NCBI RefSeq assembly: GCF_040372165.1
Contig: NZ_BAABWG010000001.1
Coordinates: forward strand, 558,001-622,000
Direction of reading: 5' to 3'
From: Hydrogenophaga sp040372165
Lineage (GTDB): Bacteria > Pseudomonadota > Gammaproteobacteria > Burkholderiales > Burkholderiaceae_C
DNA length: 64,000 nucleotides
The notes under the pieces are model-generated. The model was not told the origin of the DNA. It worked only from the letters and a program-made list of their open reading frames with translations, and did not search any database. Position numbers and translations under genes: made by a program. This document shows, one piece after another, positions 51,590 to 58,928 of this stretch (position 1 is the stretch's first letter; each line of letters opens with the position of its first letter).

Positions 51590-52159
51590 ATGAGAACCAA
51601 AGAAACATCTTGCGGAGGCCAGACAGGCTTCACTCTTGTCGAGGTCATGGTAGCCGTCTGTGTGCTTGCCATTTTGCTTGGCGTGGCGATACCTCGATTT
51701 GAACGTCTAATCGAAAAGGCTCGCCTCAAGTCTATTGGGGCAGATTTCCTGGTTGACTTGCAGCTGGCCAGGTCTGAAGCGATCGTTCGCGGACGACGGG
51801 TGGCACTTTGTGCTGCTGCTTCAAGCGAAGCATGTAGCCCTAAAGGTGATTGGACGTCAGGGTGGATGCTGTTCGTTGACAGCAACAACAATGGTTCCAG
51901 AGAAATAGGTGAACTCGTTCTCCGATATCACACGGCTGTGCCGCCCGGGTGGCGCGTGGCAGGCAACCGGCCTGTCTCCAGGTACATTTCTTACAATGGT
52001 TTGGGTGCCACGCGTCTTACAAGCGGGGCGTTCCAAGCAGGCACGGTGACTGTCTGCAAAATTGCTTCGAATTCAAAGGAGGCAATCAAGGTCGTGATCA
52101 ACAGCGTCGGCCGTCCGAGAATGGAGCTATCTCGGTATATAGAATGCGAGGCAGGTTAG
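51590..52159 (+). CDS. Second GspH/FimT-family minor pilin
   Basis: A 189-residue pseudopilin with leader GGQTG followed by FTLVEVMVAVCVLAILLGVAIPRFE (Glu +5). The GspH pattern LVDLQLARSEAIVRGRRVALC and a C-terminal cysteine complete it. The ATG at 51590 has GAGGAG four bases upstream. It sits 131 bases after pilE; a TATATT at 51564-51569 may give it its own promoter. It is a paralogue, not a copy, of the first fimT. It converges with nrdR (11 bases between stops). Confidence 0.9.
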   Translation: MRTKETSCGGQTGFTLVEVMVAVCVLAILLGVAIPRFERLIEKARLKSIGADFLVDLQLARSEAIVRGRRVALCAAASSEACSPKGDWTSGWMLFVDSNNNGSREIGELVLRYHTAVPPGWRVAGNRPVSRYISYNGLGATRLTSGAFQAGTVTVCKIASNSKEAIKVVINSVGRPRMELSRYIECEAG

Positions 52160-52170
52160 GGCGATTCGAA

Positions 52171-52623
52171 CTATCGCTTGCCAACCCCTTCCACGAAGGT
52201 CTTGAAGTCTTCAACGTCTTCGAAGCTGCGGTAGACGCTGGCAAAGCGCACGTAGGCGACCTTGTCCAGCTTCTTGAGCTCGCGCATGACCATCTCGCCA
52301 ATCTTGTTCGCTGGAATTTCCCGGTCGCCCAGGTTGAGCAGTTTCTCCTCGATACGCTCAATGGCCGCATCCACCTTTTCTGTGCTCACCGGGCGCTTTC
52401 GCAGTGCCAGACTGAAAGAGCCACGGAGCTTGGCGGGCATGTAGTCGACACGTCGCCCATCCTTTTTGACCACGGCGGGGAAACTCACCTCAGGGCGCTC
52501 GTAGGTGGTGAAGCGCTTTTCGCAGTGGCCGCACTTGCGTCGGCGACGGATGAAGTCTGCCTCTTCAGAGACACGGGTTTCGACGACCTGGGTGTCGAGG
52601 TGGCCGCAGAACGGACATTTCAT
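52171..52623 (-). CDS. nrdR: Transcriptional repressor NrdR
   Basis: A 150-residue nucleotide-sensing repressor of ribonucleotide reductase genes. The N-terminal zinc ribbon has two Cys pairs (MKCPFCG and RRKCGHCEKRFTTYE), and the ATP-cone covers VVKKDGRRVDY to the helices near FASVYRSFEDVEDF. The ATG at 52623 has GGAG upstream and gives the family start MKCPFCG; the longer frame to 52641 is not needed. It follows glyA, separated by a terminator-like hairpin. Confidence 0.97.
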   Translation of the reverse strand: MKCPFCGHLDTQVVETRVSEEADFIRRRRKCGHCEKRFTTYERPEVSFPAVVKKDGRRVDYMPAKLRGSFSLALRKRPVSTEKVDAAIERIEEKLLNLGDREIPANKIGEMVMRELKKLDKVAYVRFASVYRSFEDVEDFKTFVEGVGKR

Positions 52624-52641
52624 GATGGGGACTCCAATCAA

Positions 52642-52670
52642 ACAAAGAGGGGGCCAAGCCCCCTCTTTGT
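52642..52670 (-). terminator. Hairpin between glyA and nrdR
   Basis: A perfect 12-bp stem (ACAAAGAGGGGG with CCCCCTCTTTGT) and a 5-base loop start 13 bases past the glyA stop and end 18 bases before the nrdR ATG. On the minus strand it is followed by TTGATTG, only mildly T-rich. It may partly terminate glyA transcripts and thereby lower nrdR expression. Confidence 0.7.
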
Positions 52671-52682
52671 GATGTCAGTCAA

Positions 52683-53927
52683 TCATTTATAAACGGGGAA
52701 TCGGGCGGTCAAAGCGTTGACCTTGGCGCGAACCGCTTCGATGTTGGCCTGATCGCGAGGATTGTCCAGCACGTCGGCCACCAGGTTGGCGGTCAGGCGG
52801 GCTTCTTCGTCCTTGAAACCGCGGGTGGTCATGGCAGGAGTGCCGATACGAACACCGCTGGTCACGAACGGCTTTTCCGGGTCGTTCGGAATGGCGTTCT
52901 TGTTGATCGTCATGTGGGCGCTGCCCAGCACGGCCTCGGCTTCCTTGCCGGTGATCCCTTTGGAGCGCAAGTCCACCAGCATGACGTGGCTTTCAGTGCG
53001 GCCTGAGATGATGCGCAGACCACGCTGGGTCAGGGTCTCGGCCACGATCTGGGCATTTTTCACCACTTGCTGCTGGTAGGCCTTGAACTCGGGGCTCAGG
53101 GCTTCTTTGAAGGCAACAGCCTTGGCGGCGATGACGTGCATCAGCGGTCCACCTTGCAAGCCAGGGAAGATGGCGCTGTTGATGGCTTTCTCATGCTCGG
53201 CTTTCATCAGGATGATGCCGCCGCGCGGGCCACGCAGGCTCTTGTGGGTGGTGGAGGTCACCACATCCGCGAAAGGCACGGGGTTGGGGTAGACGCCAGC
53301 GGCAATCAAGCCAGCGTAGTGCGCCATGTCGACCATGAAGATGGCGCCGACTTCCTTGGCGATGTTGGCGAAACGCTCGAAATCGATGCGCAGGCTGTAG
53401 GCTGAGGCACCGGCCACGATCAGCTTGGGCTTGTGCTCGCGGGCCTTGGCTTCCATCGCGTCGTAGTCGATCTCTTCCTTGTCGTTGAGGCCATAGGAGA
53501 CGACGTTGAACCACTTGCCGGACATGTTCAGTGGCATACCGTGGGTCAGGTGACCGCCTTCGGCCAGGCTCATGCCCATGATGGTGTCGCCCGGCTTGAG
53601 GAAGGCCAGGAAGATGGCTTCGTTGGCCGAAGCGCCGCAATGGGGTTGCACGTTGGCAGCGTCGGCGCCAAACAGTTGCTTCACGCGGTCAATGGCCAGC
53701 TGCTCGGCCACGTCCACGTGTTCGCAACCGCCGTAGTAGCGCTTGCCTGGATAGCCTTCGGCGTACTTGTTGGTCAGCTGGGTGCCCTGGGCTGCCATCA
53801 CGGCAGGAGAAGCGTAGTTCTCGCTGGCGATCAGTTCGATGTGGTGTTCCTGGCGGGCGTTCTCCGCCTGGATGGCAGCAAAGATCTCGGGGTCGGTTTG
53901 CTCGATGAGGATGTTGCGATCGTACAT
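52683..53927 (-). CDS. glyA: Serine hydroxymethyltransferase
   Basis: A 414-residue PLP enzyme that converts serine and tetrahydrofolate to glycine and methylene-tetrahydrofolate. Characteristic segments are HIELIASENYASPAVMAAQG, YAEGYPGKRYYGGCEHVD, the Schiff-base lysine in VTSTTHKSLRGPRGG and the folate loop near the C-terminus. Length is typical. The ATG at 53927 lies 66 bases after a ZTP-riboswitch-like structure, which would tie expression to the one-carbon folate state. Confidence 0.98.
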   Translation of the reverse strand: MYDRNILIEQTDPEIFAAIQAENARQEHHIELIASENYASPAVMAAQGTQLTNKYAEGYPGKRYYGGCEHVDVAEQLAIDRVKQLFGADAANVQPHCGASANEAIFLAFLKPGDTIMGMSLAEGGHLTHGMPLNMSGKWFNVVSYGLNDKEEIDYDAMEAKAREHKPKLIVAGASAYSLRIDFERFANIAKEVGAIFMVDMAHYAGLIAAGVYPNPVPFADVVTSTTHKSLRGPRGGIILMKAEHEKAINSAIFPGLQGGPLMHVIAAKAVAFKEALSPEFKAYQQQVVKNAQIVAETLTQRGLRIISGRTESHVMLVDLRSKGITGKEAEAVLGSAHMTINKNAIPNDPEKPFVTSGVRIGTPAMTTRGFKDEEARLTANLVADVLDNPRDQANIEAVRAKVNALTARFPVYK

Positions 53928-53993
53928 GTTGGGTTTGGCAGTCGATGGATGTTGACCCTGCGCGAACGCCAGTCTTGACGGTCGGCAGGTGCT

Positions 53994-54162
53994 GCCCAGG
54001 CGAACGGCGGATCACCTCGATCGAGGCGGTGCGCTTCCCAGTGGTTGTCCTGAATTGCTCTGCTGCATTTCATGCAGCGTACGATCAGGGGGCCACGTCA
54101 GCCGTCGGGCAGGTTGGGCTGTTGAACAAGCCAAGCTGCCTGGCCTATCGCCAGTTGCGCAC
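53994..54162 (-). ncRNA. ZTP (pfl) riboswitch-like leader of glyA, with an extra hairpin
   Basis: Read on the minus strand, the elements of a ZTP aptamer occur in order. P1 is GTGCG (54162-54158) pairing with CGCAC (54033-54029). J1/2 is CAACTGGCGATAG, close to the consensus TGACTGGCGA. P2 is GTGG (54096-54093) with CCAC (54044-54041), then the joining TGGGAAG. P3 is GCC-GTTCGCCTG-GGC (54008-53994), whose loop CGCC can pair with GGCG of J1/2 as the pseudoknot. Unusually, J1/2 contains an inserted stem (GGCAG with CTGCC, 54140-54108), and P2 is extended by a perfect GCTGCAT-GAA-ATGCAGC hairpin (54078-54062). Known ZTP riboswitches sense ZMP/ZTP and control one-carbon genes including glyA. Consensus recalled from memory. 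Confidence 0.65.
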
Positions 54163-54281
54163 GGCATGCATTTTAACGGACCTGAGCCGGTTTGGGCACC
54201 GCCTGGTCGCCGTAGAAACGAAAAATCCGCGCCAGTGGTGCGCGGATGGTCTGAACAAACGCCGGTGCTATTGCCGGTCAG

Positions 54282-55298
54282 TCAGTATGGCGTGGCATCT
54301 GCCACGGTGGCAGTGGCTTCGGAACGCTTGGGTTGAGGGTTTGCCGGCGCTTCCGTGGCTGCTTCGACTGGCGCTACCTTGTCCGTCGCTTCAATGGACT
54401 TGGCCTCGCTGTCACCCTTGGTTTGCACGAGAGAAGCACTTGCTGCATCGGACGCATCCGAAGTTTCGGGTTGGGGCGGCGCTTTGTTTGCTTTGGCCGT
54501 GAACGACGGGAAGTAGCGCGGAATCGGCTTGCCTTGTGCCACGGCCTGTAGCCGCAAGTGCTCGGTCATGACGCGCTTGATATAGAAGCTGCCGTCGGTG
54601 GACACAGCCCCCACGTAGAGACGCAGACCACCCTCCACAGAGCCGGCTCTACGGATGCAGTCACGCAGAACCTGTACACCGACATGAAGGTTGGATACCG
54701 GGTCGAAGGCGGCGAGTTGTCCGCCGTAGCCCTCATATTTTTCCTCGTGGATCCTGGTCATGACCTGCATGAGGCCTTGCGCACCCACCGGGCTTTGGGC
54801 ATAGGGATTGAAGCGGGACTCCACAGCCATCACACCGAGGATCAGGGTGGGGTCAAGCCCGACCTTTTCGCCCGCATCATAGGCTTCGGCCACCAGTACA
54901 CTCAGAGGCTCTGCTGCGACCCGGTATTTTTTGCTCAGCCAGAAAGCAACCCGTGCCTGCTCGCTCGGCAACTGGGATGGCGCCGCCGCAGTGACGCGTT
55001 CGACCGCCAGCGGGTCAGAAGCAATGCCTTCTGGGCTCAGGTTGGCTTCGTCCTGACGGGCTTGCAGCCATGCCAGGATCTCCGTTTCGAGATTGCTGCG
55101 AACATCGCCGCGGACGCCAAGCGCCAAGGCAGACACCACCACAGCCGCGCCAACCACGCTCAGCGTGGTGTGACCAACTTGCATCAGGCCTGCGTAGGTG
55201 TCGGCGCAGACAGCACGCACAGAGGCTGCGAGGCGTTGAAAGAGTTGAGCAGGCAAGGCGCGCAACCTGGCGCTAGCCGTTGTGGCTTTCTTTTCCAT
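54282..55298 (-). CDS. Lytic transglycosylase (SLT domain), membrane-anchored
   Basis: A 338-residue protein. A helix near residues 46-66 (HTTLSVVGAAVVVSALALG) acts as anchor or uncleaved signal. The SLT domain has the catalytic Glu in LGVMAVESRFNPYAQSPVGAQGLMQVM and the supporting LYVGAV region. It cleaves peptidoglycan glycan strands to anhydro-muropeptides in the periplasm. The tail (about residue 258 onward) is Ala/Glu/Pro/Thr-rich and disordered. The ATG at 55298 (MEKKATTASAR) is preceded by AAGGA; the open frame to 55442 is not family-like. It is transcribed toward glyA but separated by the riboswitch region. Confidence 0.9.
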   Translation of the reverse strand: MEKKATTASARLRALPAQLFQRLAASVRAVCADTYAGLMQVGHTTLSVVGAAVVVSALALGVRGDVRSNLETEILAWLQARQDEANLSPEGIASDPLAVERVTAAAPSQLPSEQARVAFWLSKKYRVAAEPLSVLVAEAYDAGEKVGLDPTLILGVMAVESRFNPYAQSPVGAQGLMQVMTRIHEEKYEGYGGQLAAFDPVSNLHVGVQVLRDCIRRAGSVEGGLRLYVGAVSTDGSFYIKRVMTEHLRLQAVAQGKPIPRYFPSFTAKANKAPPQPETSDASDAASASLVQTKGDSEAKSIEATDKVAPVEAATEAPANPQPKRSEATATVADATPY

Positions 55299-55685
55299 GT
55301 CCTTGTTGGATGGGTTGGCCTTCTTGGGGTTCCAACCGCTTGGCAGTTGGCAAGAAGTGGAAGCAACATCTGAAAGCTTCGGCTGGAAATCAGGATGCTT
55401 GACCGGGTTTTCCCCTAAAGGCTGGCCCGAATGTAGTGGCAATAAAATAACCCGTCAAGCATTTGGAGTGACGATGTTATTTCTTTTTGGTATTTGATGG
55501 GTGGTATGCATTCCGGAATATGAACCGCGTTCAGCCCACTCAGTGTTCTCGCGGGCTGGGCGCTCTCGGGTTTGATGAACGACCACTGGTCGGCTCGACT
55601 TTCCACTGCCAATGGCCAGACGAACGCATCAACCAGGAGCGGGCAGTGCATAGGAAAAAACCATCGATATAGGGGTTCTTCCTGC
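55299..55685. other. Intergenic stretch with no recognised gene
   Basis: This spans from the transglycosylase start to the RNA promoter. It is AT-richer near 55440-55500 (AATAAAATAACCC, TTATTTCTTTTTGG), which may hold the transglycosylase promoter. A short foldback, AGCCC with GGGCT, lies near 55534-55560. Short open frames here lack ribosome-binding sites and family features. Confidence 0.5.
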
Positions 55686-55714
55686 TTGTCGCTGGCGCAG
55701 GCCGGGCGTAGACT
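55686..55714 (+). promoter_or_regulatory. Sigma-70-type promoter of the structured RNA
   Basis: TTGTCG (55686-55691) and TAGACT (55709-55714) are separated by exactly 17 bases; each matches four of six consensus positions. The predicted start, 55721, is the first base of the first hairpin, which strengthens the assignment. Confidence 0.6.
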
Positions 55715-55720
55715 GAAGTC

Positions 55721-55893
55721 ATCTGCTCAGAAGAGCAGATATCTGTCGGGAAGCAATCCAGTTGCGTTCCGACCTGACGAGGAGCAATCTGTTGCTCCCA
55801 GGCGGAAAGGACATCAAGCTCCTTTCTCCCGATGACGGCAAGTGCAGATTGCCCGCCGTCCAACCCCGGTAGGCTTGCCTGCCGGGGTTTCTT
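55721..55893 (+). ncRNA. Candidate small RNA of five hairpins plus terminator, family not recognised
   Basis: A run of about 172 bases is almost fully base-paired. H1 is ATCTGCTC-AGAA-GAGCAGAT (55721-55740). H2 is GTCGG...CCGAC with inner GCAA/TTGC (55745-55773). H3 is GGAGCAA-TCTG-TTGCTCC (55781-55798). H4 is GAAAGGA...TCCTTTC (55805-55826). H5 is GACGGC...GCCGTC (55834-55860). A strong terminator ends it. The tips of H2 and H3 are near-duplicates (AGCAATC then TTGC). GGA triplets occur near H3 and H4. It lacks a credible ORF. It does not look like 6S RNA, tmRNA, RNase P RNA or SRP RNA. Target, protein partner and function are unknown. Confidence 0.7.
55864..55893 (+). terminator. Rho-independent terminator of the structured RNA
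   Basis: CCCCGGTAGGC pairs with GCCTGCCGGGG (one T-G pair), followed by TTTCTTGCTTT. It also lies 19 bases before the mtfA stop, so the opposite strand could terminate there too. Confidence 0.88.
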
Positions 55894-55911
55894 GCTTTCA
55901 GGCCGTGTAGC

Positions 55912-56805
55912 TCAGCGTTTTTTCGGCACTGACAAGGGTTTGGTGCGGGCCAAAGGCCTGAAAAAAGCGTCGAACATTGCGTGCACCGCAGGAAACTCGA
56001 TGGCAAAGGCCTCCGGTTGCACAAAGAACGCTTCGGCACAAACCGCAAAGAACTCAGCTGGAGCCTTGGCTCCATAGGGGTCGAGCCAGGGTGCCGGTTG
56101 TCCGAAGCGCTCCGCCCGTGCCACAGCTTCCTGGAAATCGTTGTATGCCCGGCTCATGGTCTGGCGCCAGTGCGCCTGCGCGGCCTCGATGGAATCAGAT
56201 CCAAGGGCTTTGGTATGCAATGGTGGCGCTCCGTCCGCTCCGGACCCGAACGCCATGCCACGCATATCGATTTTATGGACAAACTCGTGGATGACGACGT
56301 TGCGGCCTGAGGAGGCCAGGTCGGCCGCTTTCGAGACCTCATCCCAGCTGAGCATGACAGGGCCTCGGTCCATGGCCTCGCCTGCGAGGGCTTCTTCATA
56401 CTGATGCACAACGCCCGCGGCGTCGCGCGTCTCACGGCGGGCGAGGGCCGCGCCTGGCTGGAGCACAATGCCGACAAAATCGTCATACCACTCCAGCGCA
56501 CTGGCTGAGCGAGGCGGCTTGCGACCATCCGGCATGGCGATATGAAGCAGTGGAAGGCAGGCTTGTGCAGCCACGCTCATGGCCATTTCGTCTGTTACCT
56601 CCAGGCCGTGCGCGCCGTGGAACTCTTTTTCCTGCAGAAAATGAGCGCACAGTTTGTGCAGTTTGTTCTGCTCCCTCAGGTTGAGGCTTTCCAGAAAAGG
56701 GAGGCTGGCGACGGTACGGCGCCAAAGGCTATCGGGAATGGGGGTGCCTTTTCGCCAGGCACGCGGGAGCCACGGCTCCACCCAGCGCCGTATCCGGCGA
56801 ATCAT
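55912..56805 (-). CDS. mtfA: MtfA-family zinc peptidase (M90)
   Basis: A 297-residue metallopeptidase. The HExxH motif is VIHEFVHKID (His173, Glu174, His177), and the third ligand region is likely PAEFFAVCAEAFF. E. coli MtfA processes peptides and binds Mlc, linking it to glucose uptake control; whether that role holds here is unknown. Its start overlaps the lpxH stop by 4 bases, so the pair is co-translated. Confidence 0.92.
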   Translation of the reverse strand: MIRRIRRWVEPWLPRAWRKGTPIPDSLWRRTVASLPFLESLNLREQNKLHKLCAHFLQEKEFHGAHGLEVTDEMAMSVAAQACLPLLHIAMPDGRKPPRSASALEWYDDFVGIVLQPGAALARRETRDAAGVVHQYEEALAGEAMDRGPVMLSWDEVSKAADLASSGRNVVIHEFVHKIDMRGMAFGSGADGAPPLHTKALGSDSIEAAQAHWRQTMSRAYNDFQEAVARAERFGQPAPWLDPYGAKAPAEFFAVCAEAFFVQPEAFAIEFPAVHAMFDAFFRPLARTKPLSVPKKR

Positions 56806-57623
56806 GCTGGCCTGACCTTTGCCGGAATGTCCTGGCGCTCCATGGCACCACTGTTCATCACTTTGAGGACCTGCGCCCGAGGGGGGCTTGCATTGGCATC
56901 CCAGTCGCTGAGCACGACGCGCATGCGTCCACCGGGAAGAGGGTGGTCATTCGCATGGTGTGTATGACCGTGAATGAGCGTGGTGGCGTTGGCCTGCTCG
57001 AGCCAGTCGAGCGCTGCCTCATCGTTGACATCAGCCCAGGATTTTTTCTCGGCATACTGTTTGGCCTGCTGAGCCTTGCTGGCTTCACGCAATCCGCGGG
57101 CGATCGCCGCTCTTTCCGTCAGAGGCTTGGCGAGGAAGTCACTTTGCCATTGGCTCGACCGTACCTGGCGACGAAACGCTTGATATGGGACATCATCGGT
57201 GCAAAGCGCATCTCCGTGGGTGAGGACAATTCGCTGGTCGCCGAGCGTCACAATGGCTGGATCGGGCAGCCAGGTCATGTTGGCCGCCTTGGCCGCGTCC
57301 GGCCCAAGCAGAAAGTCCCTGTTCCCGGCCATGAAGTAGACGGGGATTTGCGTCGCGCACTCCCGAATGGATTCGATGCAACTGCGCAGGAAATCGTTCT
57401 TGGCAGATGCGAGGCAGTCGTCTCCTATCCAGACTTCGAACAGGTCGCCGAGGATGAAAAGCGCATCTGCTGCGCTGGACGCACCCCCTGACATCCAGGT
57501 CTTCCACAGCCCGTGAGTGTGGCCGTCTTCCTCGTGCAGGTGGATATCCGAGATCAGCGCGATCGAACGCCAGTGGCCGGGGGTGGCCAACTCATGGAAG
57601 CGCGTCTGGGCTGTGGGCGGCAA
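56802..57623 (-). CDS. lpxH: UDP-2,3-diacylglucosamine diphosphatase
   Basis: A 273-residue calcineurin-like phosphoesterase of lipid A synthesis that releases UMP to give lipid X. Metal-site motifs are ISDIHLHE (Asp26, His28), LGDLFEVWIGDD, MAGNRDFLLG, LTHGDALCTDD and LIHGHTHHAN. Length is slightly above E. coli LpxH. It is peripheral on the inner membrane in the family. It is coupled to mtfA downstream; the cyclophilin genes upstream lie 100 bases away. Confidence 0.95.
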   Translation of the reverse strand: MPPTAQTRFHELATPGHWRSIALISDIHLHEEDGHTHGLWKTWMSGGASSAADALFILGDLFEVWIGDDCLASAKNDFLRSCIESIRECATQIPVYFMAGNRDFLLGPDAAKAANMTWLPDPAIVTLGDQRIVLTHGDALCTDDVPYQAFRRQVRSSQWQSDFLAKPLTERAAIARGLREASKAQQAKQYAEKKSWADVNDEAALDWLEQANATTLIHGHTHHANDHPLPGGRMRVVLSDWDANASPPRAQVLKVMNSGAMERQDIPAKVRPA

Positions 57624-57726
57624 TGTAGAGGAGGGATGAAGCTTGGCCGGATCCGCGTTTCAGGCAGTGACCCGGCCAGCAAGGTTCCGGCGCCTTGTTT
57701 TGGCGGCTCTGGTTCTTGGGACAGGC

Positions 57727-58233
57727 TCAGACAGCGACAGCTTTTTCAATGACGACGTCCTGTTTGGGGACGTCTTCATGGAAGCCACTGCGCCCGGTGA
57801 CAACGCCTTCGATCTGCTTGACGATGTCGGTGCCGTCGACCACCTTGCCAAACACTGCGTAGCCCCAGCCCTGAGCAGAGGGGGCCGTGTGGTTGAGGAA
57901 GCTGTTGTTGGTCACATTGATGAAGAACTGCGCCGTGGCAGAGTGCGGGTCACCGGTGCGAGCCATCGCGACCGTGTACACATCGTTCTTGAGGCCATTG
58001 TTGGCTTCGTTGGCGATGGGCGCGTCAGTGGATTTCTGGTTCATGCCAGGCTCGAACCCGCCTCCCTGAATCATGAAACCGGGAATGACACGGTGGAAGA
58101 TGGTGTTGTCGTAGTGACCCTTGTTCACGTAGGCCAGAAAGTTCTCTGTGCTCTTGGGTGCGTTTTCTGCGTCGAGCTCGAGGGTGATCACGCCGAGGCC
58201 GGCCATGTGAAGTTCAACCTTTGGGTTGGCCAT
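57727..58233 (-). CDS. ppiB: Cytoplasmic cyclophilin-type peptidyl-prolyl isomerase
   Basis: A 168-residue cyclophilin without a signal peptide. The active-site blocks are NTIFHRVIPGFMIQGGGF (catalytic Arg), MARTGDPHSATAQFFIN and YAVFGKVVDG. It accelerates proline isomerisation during folding. It lies 3 bases after the exported paralogue, forming a cytoplasmic/periplasmic pair. Confidence 0.95.
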   Translation of the reverse strand: MANPKVELHMAGLGVITLELDAENAPKSTENFLAYVNKGHYDNTIFHRVIPGFMIQGGGFEPGMNQKSTDAPIANEANNGLKNDVYTVAMARTGDPHSATAQFFINVTNNSFLNHTAPSAQGWGYAVFGKVVDGTDIVKQIEGVVTGRSGFHEDVPKQDVVIEKAVAV

Positions 58234-58236
58234 GCT

Positions 58237-58926
58237 TTATTTCTCCTGAATGGCTTTGATGATGGTGACAGGTTCCTTGGGAACGTCACTCCTGAATGGG
58301 CCGGCAGCCCCGGTGGGGACCGTCTTGATCCGGTTGACGACATCCATGCCTTCGATGACCTTGCCAAAGACGGTGTAGCCATAGAGTTCACCTGCAGCAA
58401 GCAAGCGCGCCCGAGGGACGTTCTTGTACTCCTTGCCGCGATAGGTGAAGCTGGGTACCGGGTCGCCGGGCGGGATGGGGGTGGGGTCCAAAAATGCGTT
58501 GTCTTTGACGTTGATGAAGAACTGAGCCGTTGCCGAGTGAGGGGCTGGTGTTCTTGCCATGGCCAACGTACCAACGACGTTGCGTGGCCCGCCTGCCGCC
58601 AAGGCGGCCTGGCCTTCGTGCTTCACTGGCGCACGTGTCGGCTTCTCGTTGAGCTTGGCGTCAAAGCCACCGCCCTGGATCATGAAGCCGTCGATCACGC
58701 GGTGAAAGACTGTCCCGTCGTAGTGATTGCCCTGAACATACTGAAGGAAGTTCTCGACGGTCTTGGGTGCCTTGTCCGGGTAGAGCTCCACAACAATGTC
58801 GCCCATGGATGTCTTCAGTCGAACCTGTGGCAGGCTGTCGGCCAGAGCCGCTGCAGAGATGCCCAGGCCGGCCACCAGGCCAGCAGCCAGCTTCAGCAAA
58901 GGGCGGCGAGAGAAAGTGAGGCACAT
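58237..58926 (-). CDS. ppiA: Periplasmic cyclophilin-type peptidyl-prolyl isomerase
   Basis: A 229-residue cyclophilin with an N-terminal signal (MCLTFSRRPLLKLAAGLVAG, ending near AAALADS); the RR before a hydrophobic stretch is reminiscent of a Tat signal but lacks the full motif. Active-site blocks are GTVFHRVIDGFMIQGGGF and MARTPAPHSATAQFFIN. An insertion (DPTPIPPGDPVPSFTYRG and following residues) makes it longer than ppiB. The ATG at 58926 starts 2 bases after the L,D-transpeptidase stop. Confidence 0.93.
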   Translation of the reverse strand: MCLTFSRRPLLKLAAGLVAGLGISAAALADSLPQVRLKTSMGDIVVELYPDKAPKTVENFLQYVQGNHYDGTVFHRVIDGFMIQGGGFDAKLNEKPTRAPVKHEGQAALAAGGPRNVVGTLAMARTPAPHSATAQFFINVKDNAFLDPTPIPPGDPVPSFTYRGKEYKNVPRARLLAAGELYGYTVFGKVIEGMDVVNRIKTVPTGAAGPFRSDVPKEPVTIIKAIQEK

Positions 58927-58928
58927 GG

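Noticed and set aside
55721..55893. 6S RNA identity for the structured RNA
   Set aside because: 6S RNA is one long rod with a central bubble; this sequence forms five separate short hairpins.
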